Positions 6,521 to 14,288 of a DNA stretch of 64,000 nt are shown here, one piece after another. The position numbers and the translations under genes are program-made. Origin of the DNA: Clostridium_AI sp964409685. Lineage in GTDB: Bacteria > Bacillota > Clostridia > Lachnospirales > Lachnospiraceae. The notes beneath the pieces are model-generated. The model was not told where the DNA came from. It did not search any database and worked only from the letters and a program-made list of their open reading frames with translations. Within the stretch, counting starts at the first letter, position 1; every line of letters starts with the position of its first letter. The stretch lies in the NCBI GenBank assembly GCA_964409685.1, contig CAYPEJ010000017.1:29443-93442 (forward strand). The letters run 5' to 3'.

Positions 6521-7707
6521 GTGTACCTAATTTCTTTTTGCAAAGATAAATAGTTGTTCTGATCTCTCAGAAAGGTGCGGTAACCCGGATTGTGTATCTC
6601 AATCTGATATTCTCCAGTGTTAGACCGGAACACACCCGTCTTGAAATTTCCCGGGTATAGTCTCAGACCGCCAACCTTGTAAAGTAGTTCTGTAGCAATT
6701 TCTGGACTAAACGGAGCTAGCTGTTTTATGGTTATGTCCTCCGTTCTGTCATGACCGGGAGTCTGTAGCTTGTGACTAGCCACGTTCGCGACCTGAATAT
6801 CTCTTCCTCGAACAACGTTGAAAATCGGTTCAAACATGTACGCATCTGCACTGTTGTCTAGTGCCTCTAGAGCAATAACCCTGTCTGTGATCTGTAGTGC
6901 TCCCGGGCAAGTCTCGTAACCCGTCTCCCACAGGTAGCGTGCCTCAAATCCCCACTTACGACAGAAAGCCTGGTTGGCCTGGAACTCCCGGTCTGCCATC
7001 GGATCTCCTGCCCGGTCTCGTACCGTCTGGGACACAAAGTGATAGCACACAGCATTTTCAGATAGGTAGACATGGTAGCCCTTCAGTCTGAGTCTAACCA
7101 TGAAGTCGTCGTCTTCGCAGAAGACCGGTACAAAGGTAAACTGGTCAAATCCTCCTACATCCCAAAAACTACTCTTGGGACCTGCCAGGAAGAAACCGTA
7201 GCCGTAGTCTCGTAGAGGTTTGTCTGGACGAGATTCGCAATAGGTTCTGAACCCAGCCATATCGAAGTTGTCAAAGCTGGTTCCAAAGTCTCCAATGATC
7301 TTACCAGGTCTCCTGTGTCCAATGTAGATCGGAGGTTCCATGGTGGTGTAGATCACAAAATCACTGCCCGTTATCTGACTATCTAGAATCTCGAAGAATT
7401 TCGGACCAAAAAACATGTCTGTGTGAACCAGGACAAGCTTGTCTGTTTCTACAGCATTTATGGCTGCGTTGTAGTTCTCCGAGAAACTGACCCGGTGACC
7501 GTCCTCCGGACAACCGAGAACTATCTTCAGGTCCGGATCGGTGTTCCGGATACTCTCCAGGTACTCAACGACATCTGGATCAGCCTGCAGTGCACTGACA
7601 ACCAGAGGAACTCCGGGATGGTAGGTCCTGAAGTTCTGGTAGAATTTCTGCAGAAGGTCTGCTTTTGAGTTTACTGCCAGGACGGCAGATATGTTGTAGC
7701 TGTTCAT
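6517..7707 (-). CDS. Glycosyltransferase, GT-A fold (family 2-like)
   Basis: 396 residues. The N-terminal half has the GT-A order: SAVLAVNSKADLL strand at residues 7-19, nucleotide-side residues around VLGCPEDG, then LVHTDMFF near 93 (in place of DxD) and the acceptor motif VFCEDDDFMVRLRLKGY near 196. HFVSQT follows, as in many family 2 enzymes. The C-terminal 130 residues are of unknown fold. It should transfer a sugar from a nucleotide-sugar donor; the acceptor is unknown. It is one of four consecutive glycosyltransferase genes split by one zinc-ribbon gene. Confidence 0.8.
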   Translation of the reverse strand: MNSYNISAVLAVNSKADLLQKFYQNFRTYHPGVPLVVSALQADPDVVEYLESIRNTDPDLKIVLGCPEDGHRVSFSENYNAAINAVETDKLVLVHTDMFFGPKFFEILDSQITGSDFVIYTTMEPPIYIGHRRPGKIIGDFGTSFDNFDMAGFRTYCESRPDKPLRDYGYGFFLAGPKSSFWDVGGFDQFTFVPVFCEDDDFMVRLRLKGYHVYLSENAVCYHFVSQTVRDRAGDPMADREFQANQAFCRKWGFEARYLWETGYETCPGALQITDRVIALEALDNSADAYMFEPIFNVVRGRDIQVANVASHKLQTPGHDRTEDITIKQLAPFSPEIATELLYKVGGLRLYPGNFKTGVFRSNTGEYQIEIHNPGYRTFLRDQNNYLSLQKEIRYT

Positions 7708-8324
7708 TTAGAAGACACTAGTTTACTGTAGTAGTTGTTCTGACTTCTCTGCTTCTCAATGGTCTTGAAGTGATCAAGCCTGTAGATAAACTGGTCATCG
7801 GGAATGATGGCGTACTTCAGAGCTCCCACCGGACGTTCGTGAACTTTTCCGACCCAGTGTATCTTTGAGTTGTTTCGGTACAGTCTCCACTGGTAGTCTG
7901 GCCAGTTGATTCCCTTCTTGGTCACGTTCCAGTGCCACTCTTGAATGTCCTGAGGAGTTATACCTTCTACGAGATTCTGACGAGGCACGGCTATCATCTC
8001 AGCTTCCGTACTCTCCAGTATCTGGTGCAGATTCTGTATCAGCATCTCCGAAGGCAGTTCATCGGCATCTAGCTGGAATATCCAGTCTCCACTGCAGTAC
8101 GAGTTAAGCTGATTTTTCCAGGCTGCAAAGTCCCCCGGAAACTGTCCGGAGTGTATCTCACATCTTCCCTGAGCAAGTTCAACTATCTTGTCGACAGATC
8201 CCTTTGTTTCGTCCAGAAGAATAACAATCTCATCTTCAGGACCAGTTTGAGGAAAAAGTACAGAGAGAAGGTTTTCCAACTCCCTGTACTCGTTACAAAC
8301 TGTTATGGCGTAACTAACTTTCAT
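7704..8324 (-). CDS. Family 2 glycosyltransferase
   Basis: 206 residues. It starts with MKVSYAITVCNEYRELENLL, the classic N-terminus of GT2 enzymes, and has the metal-binding LDADELP at about residue 112. The late block IHWVGKVHERP near 150 resembles the acceptor-side motif of the WaaE/KdtX type. It is short for GT2 (usually 230-300) but complete. The start lies 10 bases inside the 3' end of the zinc-ribbon gene, and the stop overlaps the next glycosyltransferase. Confidence 0.85.
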   Translation of the reverse strand: MKVSYAITVCNEYRELENLLSVLFPQTGPEDEIVILLDETKGSVDKIVELAQGRCEIHSGQFPGDFAAWKNQLNSYCSGDWIFQLDADELPSEMLIQNLHQILESTEAEMIAVPRQNLVEGITPQDIQEWHWNVTKKGINWPDYQWRLYRNNSKIHWVGKVHERPVGALKYAIIPDDQFIYRLDHFKTIEKQRSQNNYYSKLVSSK

Positions 8325-8760
8325 TTACAAGCATTCCCATTGCCGAGAGAGCATCCACAAAGCCGTCTCGACCAAAATGTTTTGTGTTGGCAGCCTCCAG
8401 GAGGTAGTTCTTCCCGGCATACTGCTTCATTCTTTTCTCTTTCTTTGTCAGGGGTCTAAAAGGTATTCCGACCCATTCAGCGTTGTCCACTGTGGTTCCG
8501 TCCAGGTAGACCATTCCTTTTTCCGGTACCGTGATCACGGCCGGGTACCAGACATAGCCGTCCTTGTCCACAAACTTGAGATCCTTGTAGAGCTGAGGCT
8601 GCCTGGCTGTCACGGCCTTTTCCGAGTCCGTACCCTCCTTCATGAGAGTCGTACTTGTCATGCCACAGCTCATGCAGAGCCACGTCTCGAGATCACCTAC
8701 CCGTTGTGCATAGCACAACTGACTGCCGCACCTCGGACACTTTACCATTCCGTCTTGCAT
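8314..8760 (-). CDS. Zinc-ribbon phage protein
   Basis: 148 residues. Starts with a two-knuckle zinc ribbon, CPRCGSQLCYAQ and LCMSCG, about 20 residues apart. A beta-rich middle follows (YVWYPAVITVPEKGMVYLDG), then a basic stretch (RPLTKKEKRMKQYAGK) and a small helical end. This layout recurs in large-phage genomes as a conserved protein without assigned function. It sits between a GT2 and a GT4 gene, one base from the GT4 stop, and may act with them, but nothing in the sequence proves that. Confidence 0.7.
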   Translation of the reverse strand: MQDGMVKCPRCGSQLCYAQRVGDLETWLCMSCGMTSTTLMKEGTDSEKAVTARQPQLYKDLKFVDKDGYVWYPAVITVPEKGMVYLDGTTVDNAEWVGIPFRPLTKKEKRMKQYAGKNYLLEAANTKHFGRDGFVDALSAMGMLVNES

Positions 8761-8761
8761 A

Positions 8762-10024
8762 CTAGACCAGATTTTCTATACCAGGCAACTGCAGACCAAC
8801 CCTTTCCGGAAAGTCTGGAACGTGTTCATCGAGAATACTCTTGAGCTTCTCTCCCATGCTAGCAATTGTCCAGTTCGTGTTAATAATTTCTGCCTGCTTT
8901 TCAGCTTTTGTTTTCCAGACAGGGTAGTCCTGAAAAACTATCTTGAAGACTTCTATCGAGTCGTGATCGTTTGGAGCAAACCAGGATGCCTCGGGAAGAA
9001 TCATGCCGGGCTGTACAGCTGACCTGTGCACCCTCTCAAGTTTTCCTCCCACCAGAGCTGTGTACTCCGGTTTCAGGAAGTCGAGATGGCCTGACCAGGC
9101 TGTAGCAATTATGGGTTTACCGGTAGCTGCAAACTCTAGAAACGGTCGACCAAACCCTTCTCCCTTGGTCAGCAGTGCCATTGCCTTGATCCTGGAGTCG
9201 TTGTAGACCTCGTTCATCTCAGCATCGGTAAGGTCACCGTGCAGAAGATAGATATTTGGAAGTGACTTCTTGTACTGAACTGAGTTCTGCACCTCCTGAA
9301 TCTTCTTGAGAATCGTGTCTCGATCAAGAACGGAAGAAACAGCCTGACTTACCTTCAGGACTAGTCCGGGTACCTGGCCCTCCTTGTCCTTAAAGGCCTC
9401 TAGAAAGGCTCGAATTGTGTAGGCAATGTTCTTTCGGTCTTGTCCGAAATCTCCTCGCATCCAGTGTCCGACGCACAGGAAATTCCAGGAGTTCTTCAGG
9501 TCCTTGAGAATGGGACTCTTGAAGTTCTTGTCCAGACTGTGATACTTGTTTATGTCCAGTCCTTCGAACAGTACCTCAACCGGTTTTTTCACAAAGACGT
9601 TCTCACCCGTGTCGTTCATGGTCCACCTACTGTCCACAAGAGAATGCTTTCCGTGTTCCGAGGAAGTCAGTACCAGGTCCATCCGGTTACATCCTCTGAC
9701 CCACTCCACACTGCTGAGATTGGTCTCCATAGCAGCAGTCATGCCAATGTTGAACTTGCCGATAGGTTGAAACTCGTTCGGAACCGTGATCTGAATCCAG
9801 ACGTCCGGTTGTTCCTGAATAGCGTCAACAATGTGACTCATCAGCTCGTATTCCTGGTGATCAGCCAGGTAACCAAACCTGCAATCTCCCCACCTTTGTG
9901 ACAGAATACTGATATCCCAGTCAGGCTTTACCCTGATTAGTTCTTTAACAACGTCTCGTGCCCTTCCAGCATATCCCGCGTACACATCAATCGGGCACGA
10001 CACCACGCATCTAACCTTACTCAT
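8762..10024 (-). CDS. GT4-type glycosyltransferase
   Basis: 420 residues. Two Rossmann-like halves: VRCVVSCPIDVYAGYAGRAR at the N-terminus, which is the Gly-rich acceptor loop, and a C-terminal donor-binding half with LCVGHW near 181, YLLHGDL near 260, then ALLTKGEGFGRPFLEFAATGKPII near 289. The E-x-F-G-x-x-x-x-E pattern is diagnostic of GT-B family 4 enzymes. It would transfer a nucleotide-activated sugar with retention of configuration; acceptor unknown. Overlaps the next GT4 gene by 8 bases. Confidence 0.85.
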   Translation of the reverse strand: MSKVRCVVSCPIDVYAGYAGRARDVVKELIRVKPDWDISILSQRWGDCRFGYLADHQEYELMSHIVDAIQEQPDVWIQITVPNEFQPIGKFNIGMTAAMETNLSSVEWVRGCNRMDLVLTSSEHGKHSLVDSRWTMNDTGENVFVKKPVEVLFEGLDINKYHSLDKNFKSPILKDLKNSWNFLCVGHWMRGDFGQDRKNIAYTIRAFLEAFKDKEGQVPGLVLKVSQAVSSVLDRDTILKKIQEVQNSVQYKKSLPNIYLLHGDLTDAEMNEVYNDSRIKAMALLTKGEGFGRPFLEFAATGKPIIATAWSGHLDFLKPEYTALVGGKLERVHRSAVQPGMILPEASWFAPNDHDSIEVFKIVFQDYPVWKTKAEKQAEIINTNWTIASMGEKLKSILDEHVPDFPERVGLQLPGIENLV

Positions 10025-11354
10025 AATCTACCGGATCGTAATCAATGTAACTTGTTGCATCTTTATCAACCTTCAGGAACTCGTACCTGTCCCTGGGATG
10101 ATGTTTGAAGTTTTCCAGTGTAGCATCAATAGCCTCAATCATTCTGCTTCCCATGATCTCAGAAGTAAACCCAGCTTCTTCGGAACAGGCCCAGTCGTGA
10201 CCCAACATTCCGTACTCACGTCTCTTCTCGGGTCCCAGTTCATAGAGTTCCTGGATAGCTTTTGCTATGTCCTCTATAGAGGCCCGGTCATCATAGATGT
10301 AGGGCGTTAAGGGAGAGCCTACTAGAGACCTTCCGTTCTTGACAGACAGAGGAATGCACCACTTGCCGTGTTTCGAGAATTTCTCCACATGGTTTGAGGG
10401 AAAATGCTTACTGAAGTTGATCCAGTTGCCATTCTCGTCCTCGAATCTCATCTGGTCCTGCATTCCACCTGAAATGGGAGCAATGAACATCTTACCTGTC
10501 ATCAGTGCCTCGGTTAGAGAAAGTCCCCAACCTTCTGCTGAGGATGCCAGAATCACACCGTCAGATGCATTGTAGAGCAGGTTCATGGTCTCTGTATTGT
10601 ACTTACCTGTGTCAAACAGAATGTCCACATAGCTCGGATCACAATAGGCATCGTAGCATGCAAACAGGTCTGTACCTGCATTATCAACTGGGTCCGTGTG
10701 AAGCACGAGTCTGCACTTTCGTGCCTTTTCCTTTCCGATTGCGTCACAGAAGTGTCTGTAGGCAAGCATCAGGTCCGAGGTTCTCTTTCTTCCGATATTC
10801 CTCGAATTGTAGAGTAGCACAAAATCCTTTCCTCCCCTAACCTGCTTCTTGAAGTCGGAACCCATATCCGTCGGAAAGTACTTTCTACTGACTCCGTGAG
10901 GTACATAGCGAAGAACCCTGTCGTCTGCCTTGTCTCCGAGAACAACCCTGTTGATATTGTAGGTCTGCTTACTGATAGCAAACAGTCCGTCACATGACTC
11001 GTAGTAGGGTTTGTTCCACATCGGATAGGGAAGATTGTCCCAAATGTTGAGATACATGATCGGAATCTGTGACCTGATCTCCCGTTCACCCTGGAACAGC
11101 CAGATCCAGTATCTCGGATCCGTAAAGATCAGAATGGCATCCGGCTTTTCTAGAGACACTATCTTTCGGAGAATGGACATGTCACCGTAACCGTTGTTGG
11201 GATAGATCTTGACGCTAGCATCCGTCAGTTGCATCTCTCGATTCACGTCACCGGAACAGTCTATGATTTTTCCCACATCCGGATGGTGGATACCGGCTCC
11301 AATCTGGACCCAGCTGTATGTCTGAGCTGTGTTGTACACAATCTCCTTACTCAT
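10017..11354 (-). CDS. GT4-type glycosyltransferase
   Basis: 445 residues, paralogous in type to the enzyme at 8762. The donor half includes DFVLLYNSRNIGRKR near 170, a HTDPVDN block, and ILASSAEGWGLSLTEALMTGK near 270, the GT4 E-G-x-G-x-x-x-x-E pattern. The N-terminal half has VQIGAGIHHPDVG and IYPNNGYGDMSILRK. The C-terminal residues YIDYDPVDYE are acidic. The start ATG follows a 100-base leader with two stable folds, which may control translation. Confidence 0.83.
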   Translation of the reverse strand: MSKEIVYNTAQTYSWVQIGAGIHHPDVGKIIDCSGDVNREMQLTDASVKIYPNNGYGDMSILRKIVSLEKPDAILIFTDPRYWIWLFQGEREIRSQIPIMYLNIWDNLPYPMWNKPYYESCDGLFAISKQTYNINRVVLGDKADDRVLRYVPHGVSRKYFPTDMGSDFKKQVRGGKDFVLLYNSRNIGRKRTSDLMLAYRHFCDAIGKEKARKCRLVLHTDPVDNAGTDLFACYDAYCDPSYVDILFDTGKYNTETMNLLYNASDGVILASSAEGWGLSLTEALMTGKMFIAPISGGMQDQMRFEDENGNWINFSKHFPSNHVEKFSKHGKWCIPLSVKNGRSLVGSPLTPYIYDDRASIEDIAKAIQELYELGPEKRREYGMLGHDWACSEEAGFTSEIMGSRMIEAIDATLENFKHHPRDRYEFLKVDKDATSYIDYDPVDYE

Positions 11355-11355
11355 C

Positions 11356-11433
11356 GTACCAACTCCACTCGGTACTTACGGGAACCTGAGATCATCGGAA
11401 AGGAGCAAAATCTTTTTCCGAGACCCAGGTTCC
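11356..11433 (-). promoter_or_regulatory. Structured leader of a glycosyltransferase gene
   Basis: Directly before the ATG at 11354 (minus strand). A hairpin GTACC/GGTAC (11375-11356) shows GGAG in its loop 6 to 14 bases before the start. Upstream, GGAACCTG (11433-11426) pairs with CAGGTTCC (11388-11381) and encloses CGGAAA/TTTCCG (11420-11396). Two stable folds at a ribosome-binding site suggest control of translation or a cis-acting RNA. The ligand or partner, if any, is unknown. Confidence 0.45.
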
Positions 11434-11472
11434 ACATATTGGATTTTTTGATTCATATAAACCTAGTAATAA

Positions 11473-11491
11473 TATTCTACCCAAAAGGTAG
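11473..11491 (-). terminator. Possible weak terminator hairpin
   Basis: TCTACC and GGTAGA pair across a 5-base loop in the gap between the RecB-like nuclease gene (starting at 12456, ending 11533) and the glycosyltransferase leader. No T run follows, only ATATTATTA. It may separate the two transcription units, but weakly. Confidence 0.3.
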
Positions 11492-11532
11492 AGTTTCAAT
11501 GTGTTCTTACAAACATGTCAGACTGAAATGTC

Positions 11533-12456
11533 TTAGGTACACGCATGTGCACAATCGGTCTTGAAGAGACACCACTTACAGTTGTTCTTTGAGGGTGTAG
11601 CCCCGTACTCTCGATTCTGATATTCTCCAGTGTCGGTCAGGGCTCCGGATATGAAGTTCTCGACCAGGCGAACGGCCTTGTTTACACTGGGTGTACCATT
11701 TGCAGGCACAAACTCCTGAACACGCTTCTTCATGGTCGGATAGGGTGCATCCTCGTTAATCTTGCGTTTCACAATGAAGTACTCTACATCGATCTTTTCC
11801 TGATCAATGCTGAATAGTTCCGACAGGTACTTCTTGTAGAGCAAGGTCTGGGAAGTCTTGTTGAAATCACTCTTGGTCTCTGCTGACCACCCTGATGTAG
11901 AAGTCTTGATATCAAATATCTTCCAGCGATCCGTATCTTTGTTGTAGATCAAGAAATCAATGAATCCCTTGAAGTAGAACTTCGAACGGAGGGGGTAGAG
12001 TATCGGAATCTCACAACCGACCAGGTACTCCTCTTTTGGAGAAAAGTAAACTTTGCGGTGTTTCTTCACGAACTCCAGGATAGCCAGGCCATCTTCGTAG
12101 AAAGATGCCAGTTCCTCGGATGTCGTGAAATCTTTTCCTACAGAAGCCTTCTCGCTCCGGTAGATTGTCCTAAGCCTTTCCAGGAGAAAACCCCGGTAGT
12201 CAAACTCTTCAGAAGCCTTGACAGAGTCGTTGTAGAGCAGGTCTAGCCACTTTTGCATCGTCTCGTGAAAAGCTGTACCAAAAACGGTGTGAATGCTTGG
12301 TGAATAGGGAGCCTCTTTCTTGATGTAGGCCCGGTACCACCTGTAGGGACAGGTGACATAGAGAGAAAGCTGGCTAAAGCTGATATTCTTTGATCCCTTC
12401 TCAGCTCTAGCCACAAACTCTCTAATCTCTTTTACCTTCTTTGGTAATTTTTTCAT
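11533..12456 (-). CDS. RecB/Cas4-like PD-(D/E)XK nuclease
   Basis: 307 residues. Motifs: SFSQLSLYVTCPYRWY near residue 27 (an N-terminal Cys as in Cas4 and AddB), GTAFHETMQKWL near 60, then FKGFIDFLI and WKIFDIKTS near 173-191, the D...ExK-type active site of RecB-like nucleases (here DIK), and a C-terminal CKWCLFKTDC. Four cysteines in the Cas4/AddB spacing suggest an iron-sulphur cluster. Phage members of this family trim DNA ends in replication or recombination. The neighbour at 12465 (8 bases upstream) probably shares the transcript. Confidence 0.82.
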   Translation of the reverse strand: MKKLPKKVKEIREFVARAEKGSKNISFSQLSLYVTCPYRWYRAYIKKEAPYSPSIHTVFGTAFHETMQKWLDLLYNDSVKASEEFDYRGFLLERLRTIYRSEKASVGKDFTTSEELASFYEDGLAILEFVKKHRKVYFSPKEEYLVGCEIPILYPLRSKFYFKGFIDFLIYNKDTDRWKIFDIKTSTSGWSAETKSDFNKTSQTLLYKKYLSELFSIDQEKIDVEYFIVKRKINEDAPYPTMKKRVQEFVPANGTPSVNKAVRLVENFISGALTDTGEYQNREYGATPSKNNCKWCLFKTDCAHACT

Positions 12457-12464
12457 GTGTGAAT

Positions 12465-12830
12465 CTACTTGTGCCAGTCTCCACTAGCTACCAGTTTGGC
12501 AATCAATGCATAGTTGGCCAGATCTTCAAACGTGTCAACAAGACTCTCGTTGTTTGGCTTCTTCGAACTGTCGAAGCCCAGATTCTTCCACCTGTTCATC
12601 TTGTCCATCATCCTGAACCAGATACCAGTAAGAGCAAATCTCAGGTCTTCCTCTGTTTCCAGGTTTGTTCCAGCCTTGATATTGTCAATACCGTAGTCCA
12701 GCATTTTTTGAGCAAACAGGTTCAGCTGCCTCTGCTGGGCTATGCCGAAAGCCTTTGCCAGGTTCGGGTACTTTTCTGAAAACCTGGCTTCATACTGTGT
12801 CGTATGAGGAATTCTATCTTCCAGTGTCAT
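12465..12830 (-). CDS. Nmad1/DUF1599-like protein
   Basis: 121 residues, all alpha-helical. The pattern KMLDYGIDNI, then a basic helix with RMMDKMNRWKNL, and a C-terminal SLVDTFEDLANYALIAKL with acidic residues, matches the nucleotide modification associated domain 1 family (Nmad1, earlier DUF1599). That family is linked by gene context to base modification or nucleotide metabolism in phages; its reaction is not established. It lies 8 bases before the RecB-like nuclease. Confidence 0.65.
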   Translation of the reverse strand: MTLEDRIPHTTQYEARFSEKYPNLAKAFGIAQQRQLNLFAQKMLDYGIDNIKAGTNLETEEDLRFALTGIWFRMMDKMNRWKNLGFDSSKKPNNESLVDTFEDLANYALIAKLVASGDWHK

Positions 12831-12832
12831 AT

Positions 12833-13261
12833 CTATTTACCTCCTATCACAAGAATAGCAACAATGCCCGCAATTGCAGCAACCGTACTGCACCCAAATC
12901 CGACTGCATAGGCTCTACTCTTCGAGAGCTGTCCTTCTAGTCGTTCCTGGAGAAGAGCATTCTGTTGCAACTGATTCTCGGCACTCTGGAGACTTTGGGA
13001 GACAATGAGAAGTTTCTGTTCTGATACAGTTAATAATGAATCCTGTTCACTAATGATCTCCCTTTGGATACCTATGGATTCCTCAAGGGAAACAACCTGT
13101 TCTCTGGCCTTGTCTCCGGTTACGAGATCCACAGCTATCTTCCTGGCTACCTCTGTCGAGAGAACCAGGCGGGTTGTGTCTCTAGTCTGTGCTGTAGCGA
13201 TCTGCAAAGAACTGCTCAAGCTCAGGGCTAGAATAGCTAGTAATACTCCTAATCTTTTCAT
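12833..13261 (-). CDS. Exported protein with coiled coil, spanin-like candidate
   Basis: 142 residues. A signal peptide-like start MKRLGVLLAILALSLSSS with probable cleavage near ATA-Q at about residue 25; no lipobox Cys is visible. Residues 50-115 form a coiled coil (GIQREIISEQDSLLTVSEQ). Residues 116-141 are a C-terminal hydrophobic segment (VGFGCSTVAAIAGIVAILV) that could span the membrane. It overlaps the next gene by 80 bases in a different frame. Such overlapping pairs with a coiled coil are typical of phage spanins, which act at the envelope in lysis. I infer a lysis role; no endolysin is adjacent. Confidence 0.6.
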   Translation of the reverse strand: MKRLGVLLAILALSLSSSLQIATAQTRDTTRLVLSTEVARKIAVDLVTGDKAREQVVSLEESIGIQREIISEQDSLLTVSEQKLLIVSQSLQSAENQLQQNALLQERLEGQLSKSRAYAVGFGCSTVAAIAGIVAILVIGGK

Positions 13262-13532
13262 TGTACTTCTTTTCTAGTTTTTCCATGTTGCGTTCTGAGG
13301 CTTTCAGCTCTCGGTTCAGACTGTCTCGCTTCCAGCTCTCGACACTGTAGAGCCTTTCCACCTGAGATATAACCTCTTCAAGAGAGTCTATCTGGCGCTC
13401 AAGTCTATACTGAACCGGTAGGTCTTCAGCCTGTTGTATCTTTCTGCCAGCTTTCACACAAAAGTATCCAAGTGTAATCACAAGTGCGGCAGTGACGACT
13501 ATCGTCAAAACTAGTTTCGTCGAAGATTTCAT
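13182..13532 (-). CDS. Membrane-anchored coiled-coil protein, i-spanin-like candidate
   Basis: 116 residues. An N-terminal membrane helix MKSSTKLVLTIVVTAALVITLG and a periplasmic-type coiled coil from about residue 40 to 95 (DSLEEVISQVERLYSVESW). This is the layout of an inner-membrane spanin: one membrane anchor plus a coiled coil. The second gene of the pair starts inside its 3' end (80-base overlap). An assembly or tail membrane role cannot be excluded. Confidence 0.6.
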   Translation of the reverse strand: MKSSTKLVLTIVVTAALVITLGYFCVKAGRKIQQAEDLPVQYRLERQIDSLEEVISQVERLYSVESWKRDSLNRELKASERNMEKLEKKYNEKIRSITSYSSPELEQFFADRYSTD

Positions 13533-13546
13533 TCTAGACAGATTAC

Positions 13547-13810
13547 CTACTGCAACTTAGACTCTGGCTCATCCGTCTCCTGTTCACGAAGCTCTACTGG
13601 AATGAATTCCTGATTAACGTGTCCACACTCCGCACAGTAGAATACCGGAACCGGAATGATACCCGGTTGGCCTGTTCCTGTCAAGAGTGCTGAAACCTTT
13701 CTCAGCATAACTCCCTGTACAAAGACCTCCTTTCCACACTTTTCACACACAATCGGCTCTGTCATCTTGAGATCAATAGCCGTCTGTTGTCCTAACTTAT
13801 TTATTCCCAT
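13547..13810 (-). CDS. Small zinc-ribbon protein
   Basis: 87 residues. Zinc pairs CEKCG near residue 22 and CAECG near 60, with PIVCEKCGKEVF and VMLRKVSALLTGTGQ between. A conserved short phage protein of this pattern is common in T4-type marine phages. No catalytic residues; probably a structural or nucleic-acid-binding ribbon. The start is the ATG at 13808-13810, 4 bases before the GNAT-like gene ends. Confidence 0.7.
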   Translation of the reverse strand: MGINKLGQQTAIDLKMTEPIVCEKCGKEVFVQGVMLRKVSALLTGTGQPGIIPVPVFYCAECGHVNQEFIPVELREQETDEPESKLQ

Positions 13811-13814
13811 TTTT

Positions 13815-14288
13815 CTAGTAATTTTCTTCCACTATTGTACAATCAACATCACACGCAAGATTGCAAAGTACCTTTTCAGCTAGATACTGTGCTGGTCTGT
13901 TCCAGATATCTACCCTGACAAACACGTCCGGGTATTCTAGTTCCCAGGCCTTGTTCAGGAGCGTGTAGTAGAGTTGTGTGCCCCAACCCAAGTTTCTCTT
14001 CCACTTGGAAACGTAGATGTTCTTGATCTCTCGATCTGCTGACAACCAACCCCATCCCTTGATCTGCACCATTCGTCTGAGTACCACGAAGTTCCATCCA
14101 GCATCTAGCCTCTGGTAGACTTCCGGAACTGTCCACATCTCCTTCCAGTGCAACTCATTTTGAAATCTTCGGATCTCAGTAGAAAGGGACCTTTCGAAAG
14201 ATCTGTTGTACTCGACAATCTCCTTCGGAAGATCCCTGGGCTGGTAATTGGTCAGATCTACAACATACTTATAGAACTGATGGACCAT
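13815..14288 (-). CDS. GNAT-like acetyltransferase
   Basis: 157 residues. The block IKNIYVSKWKRNLGWGTQLYY near residues 92-112 is the acetyl-CoA pyrophosphate loop region of GNAT enzymes, with RNLGWG in place of R/QxxGxG/A. VFVRVDIWNRPAQYLAEKV near 122-140 matches the following strand and C-terminal helix (N-R-P-A). The N-terminal 60 residues are helical. Acetyl acceptor unknown. It overlaps the GroEL stop by one base. Confidence 0.7.
   Translation of the reverse strand: MVHQFYKYVVDLTNYQPRDLPKEIVEYNRSFERSLSTEIRRFQNELHWKEMWTVPEVYQRLDAGWNFVVLRRMVQIKGWGWLSADREIKNIYVSKWKRNLGWGTQLYYTLLNKAWELEYPDVFVRVDIWNRPAQYLAEKVLCNLACDVDCTIVEENY

Noticed and set aside
9440..9901. Plus-strand frame of 153 codons opposite a GT4 gene
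   Set aside because: Antisense shadow of a clear glycosyltransferase; no independent start or motif.
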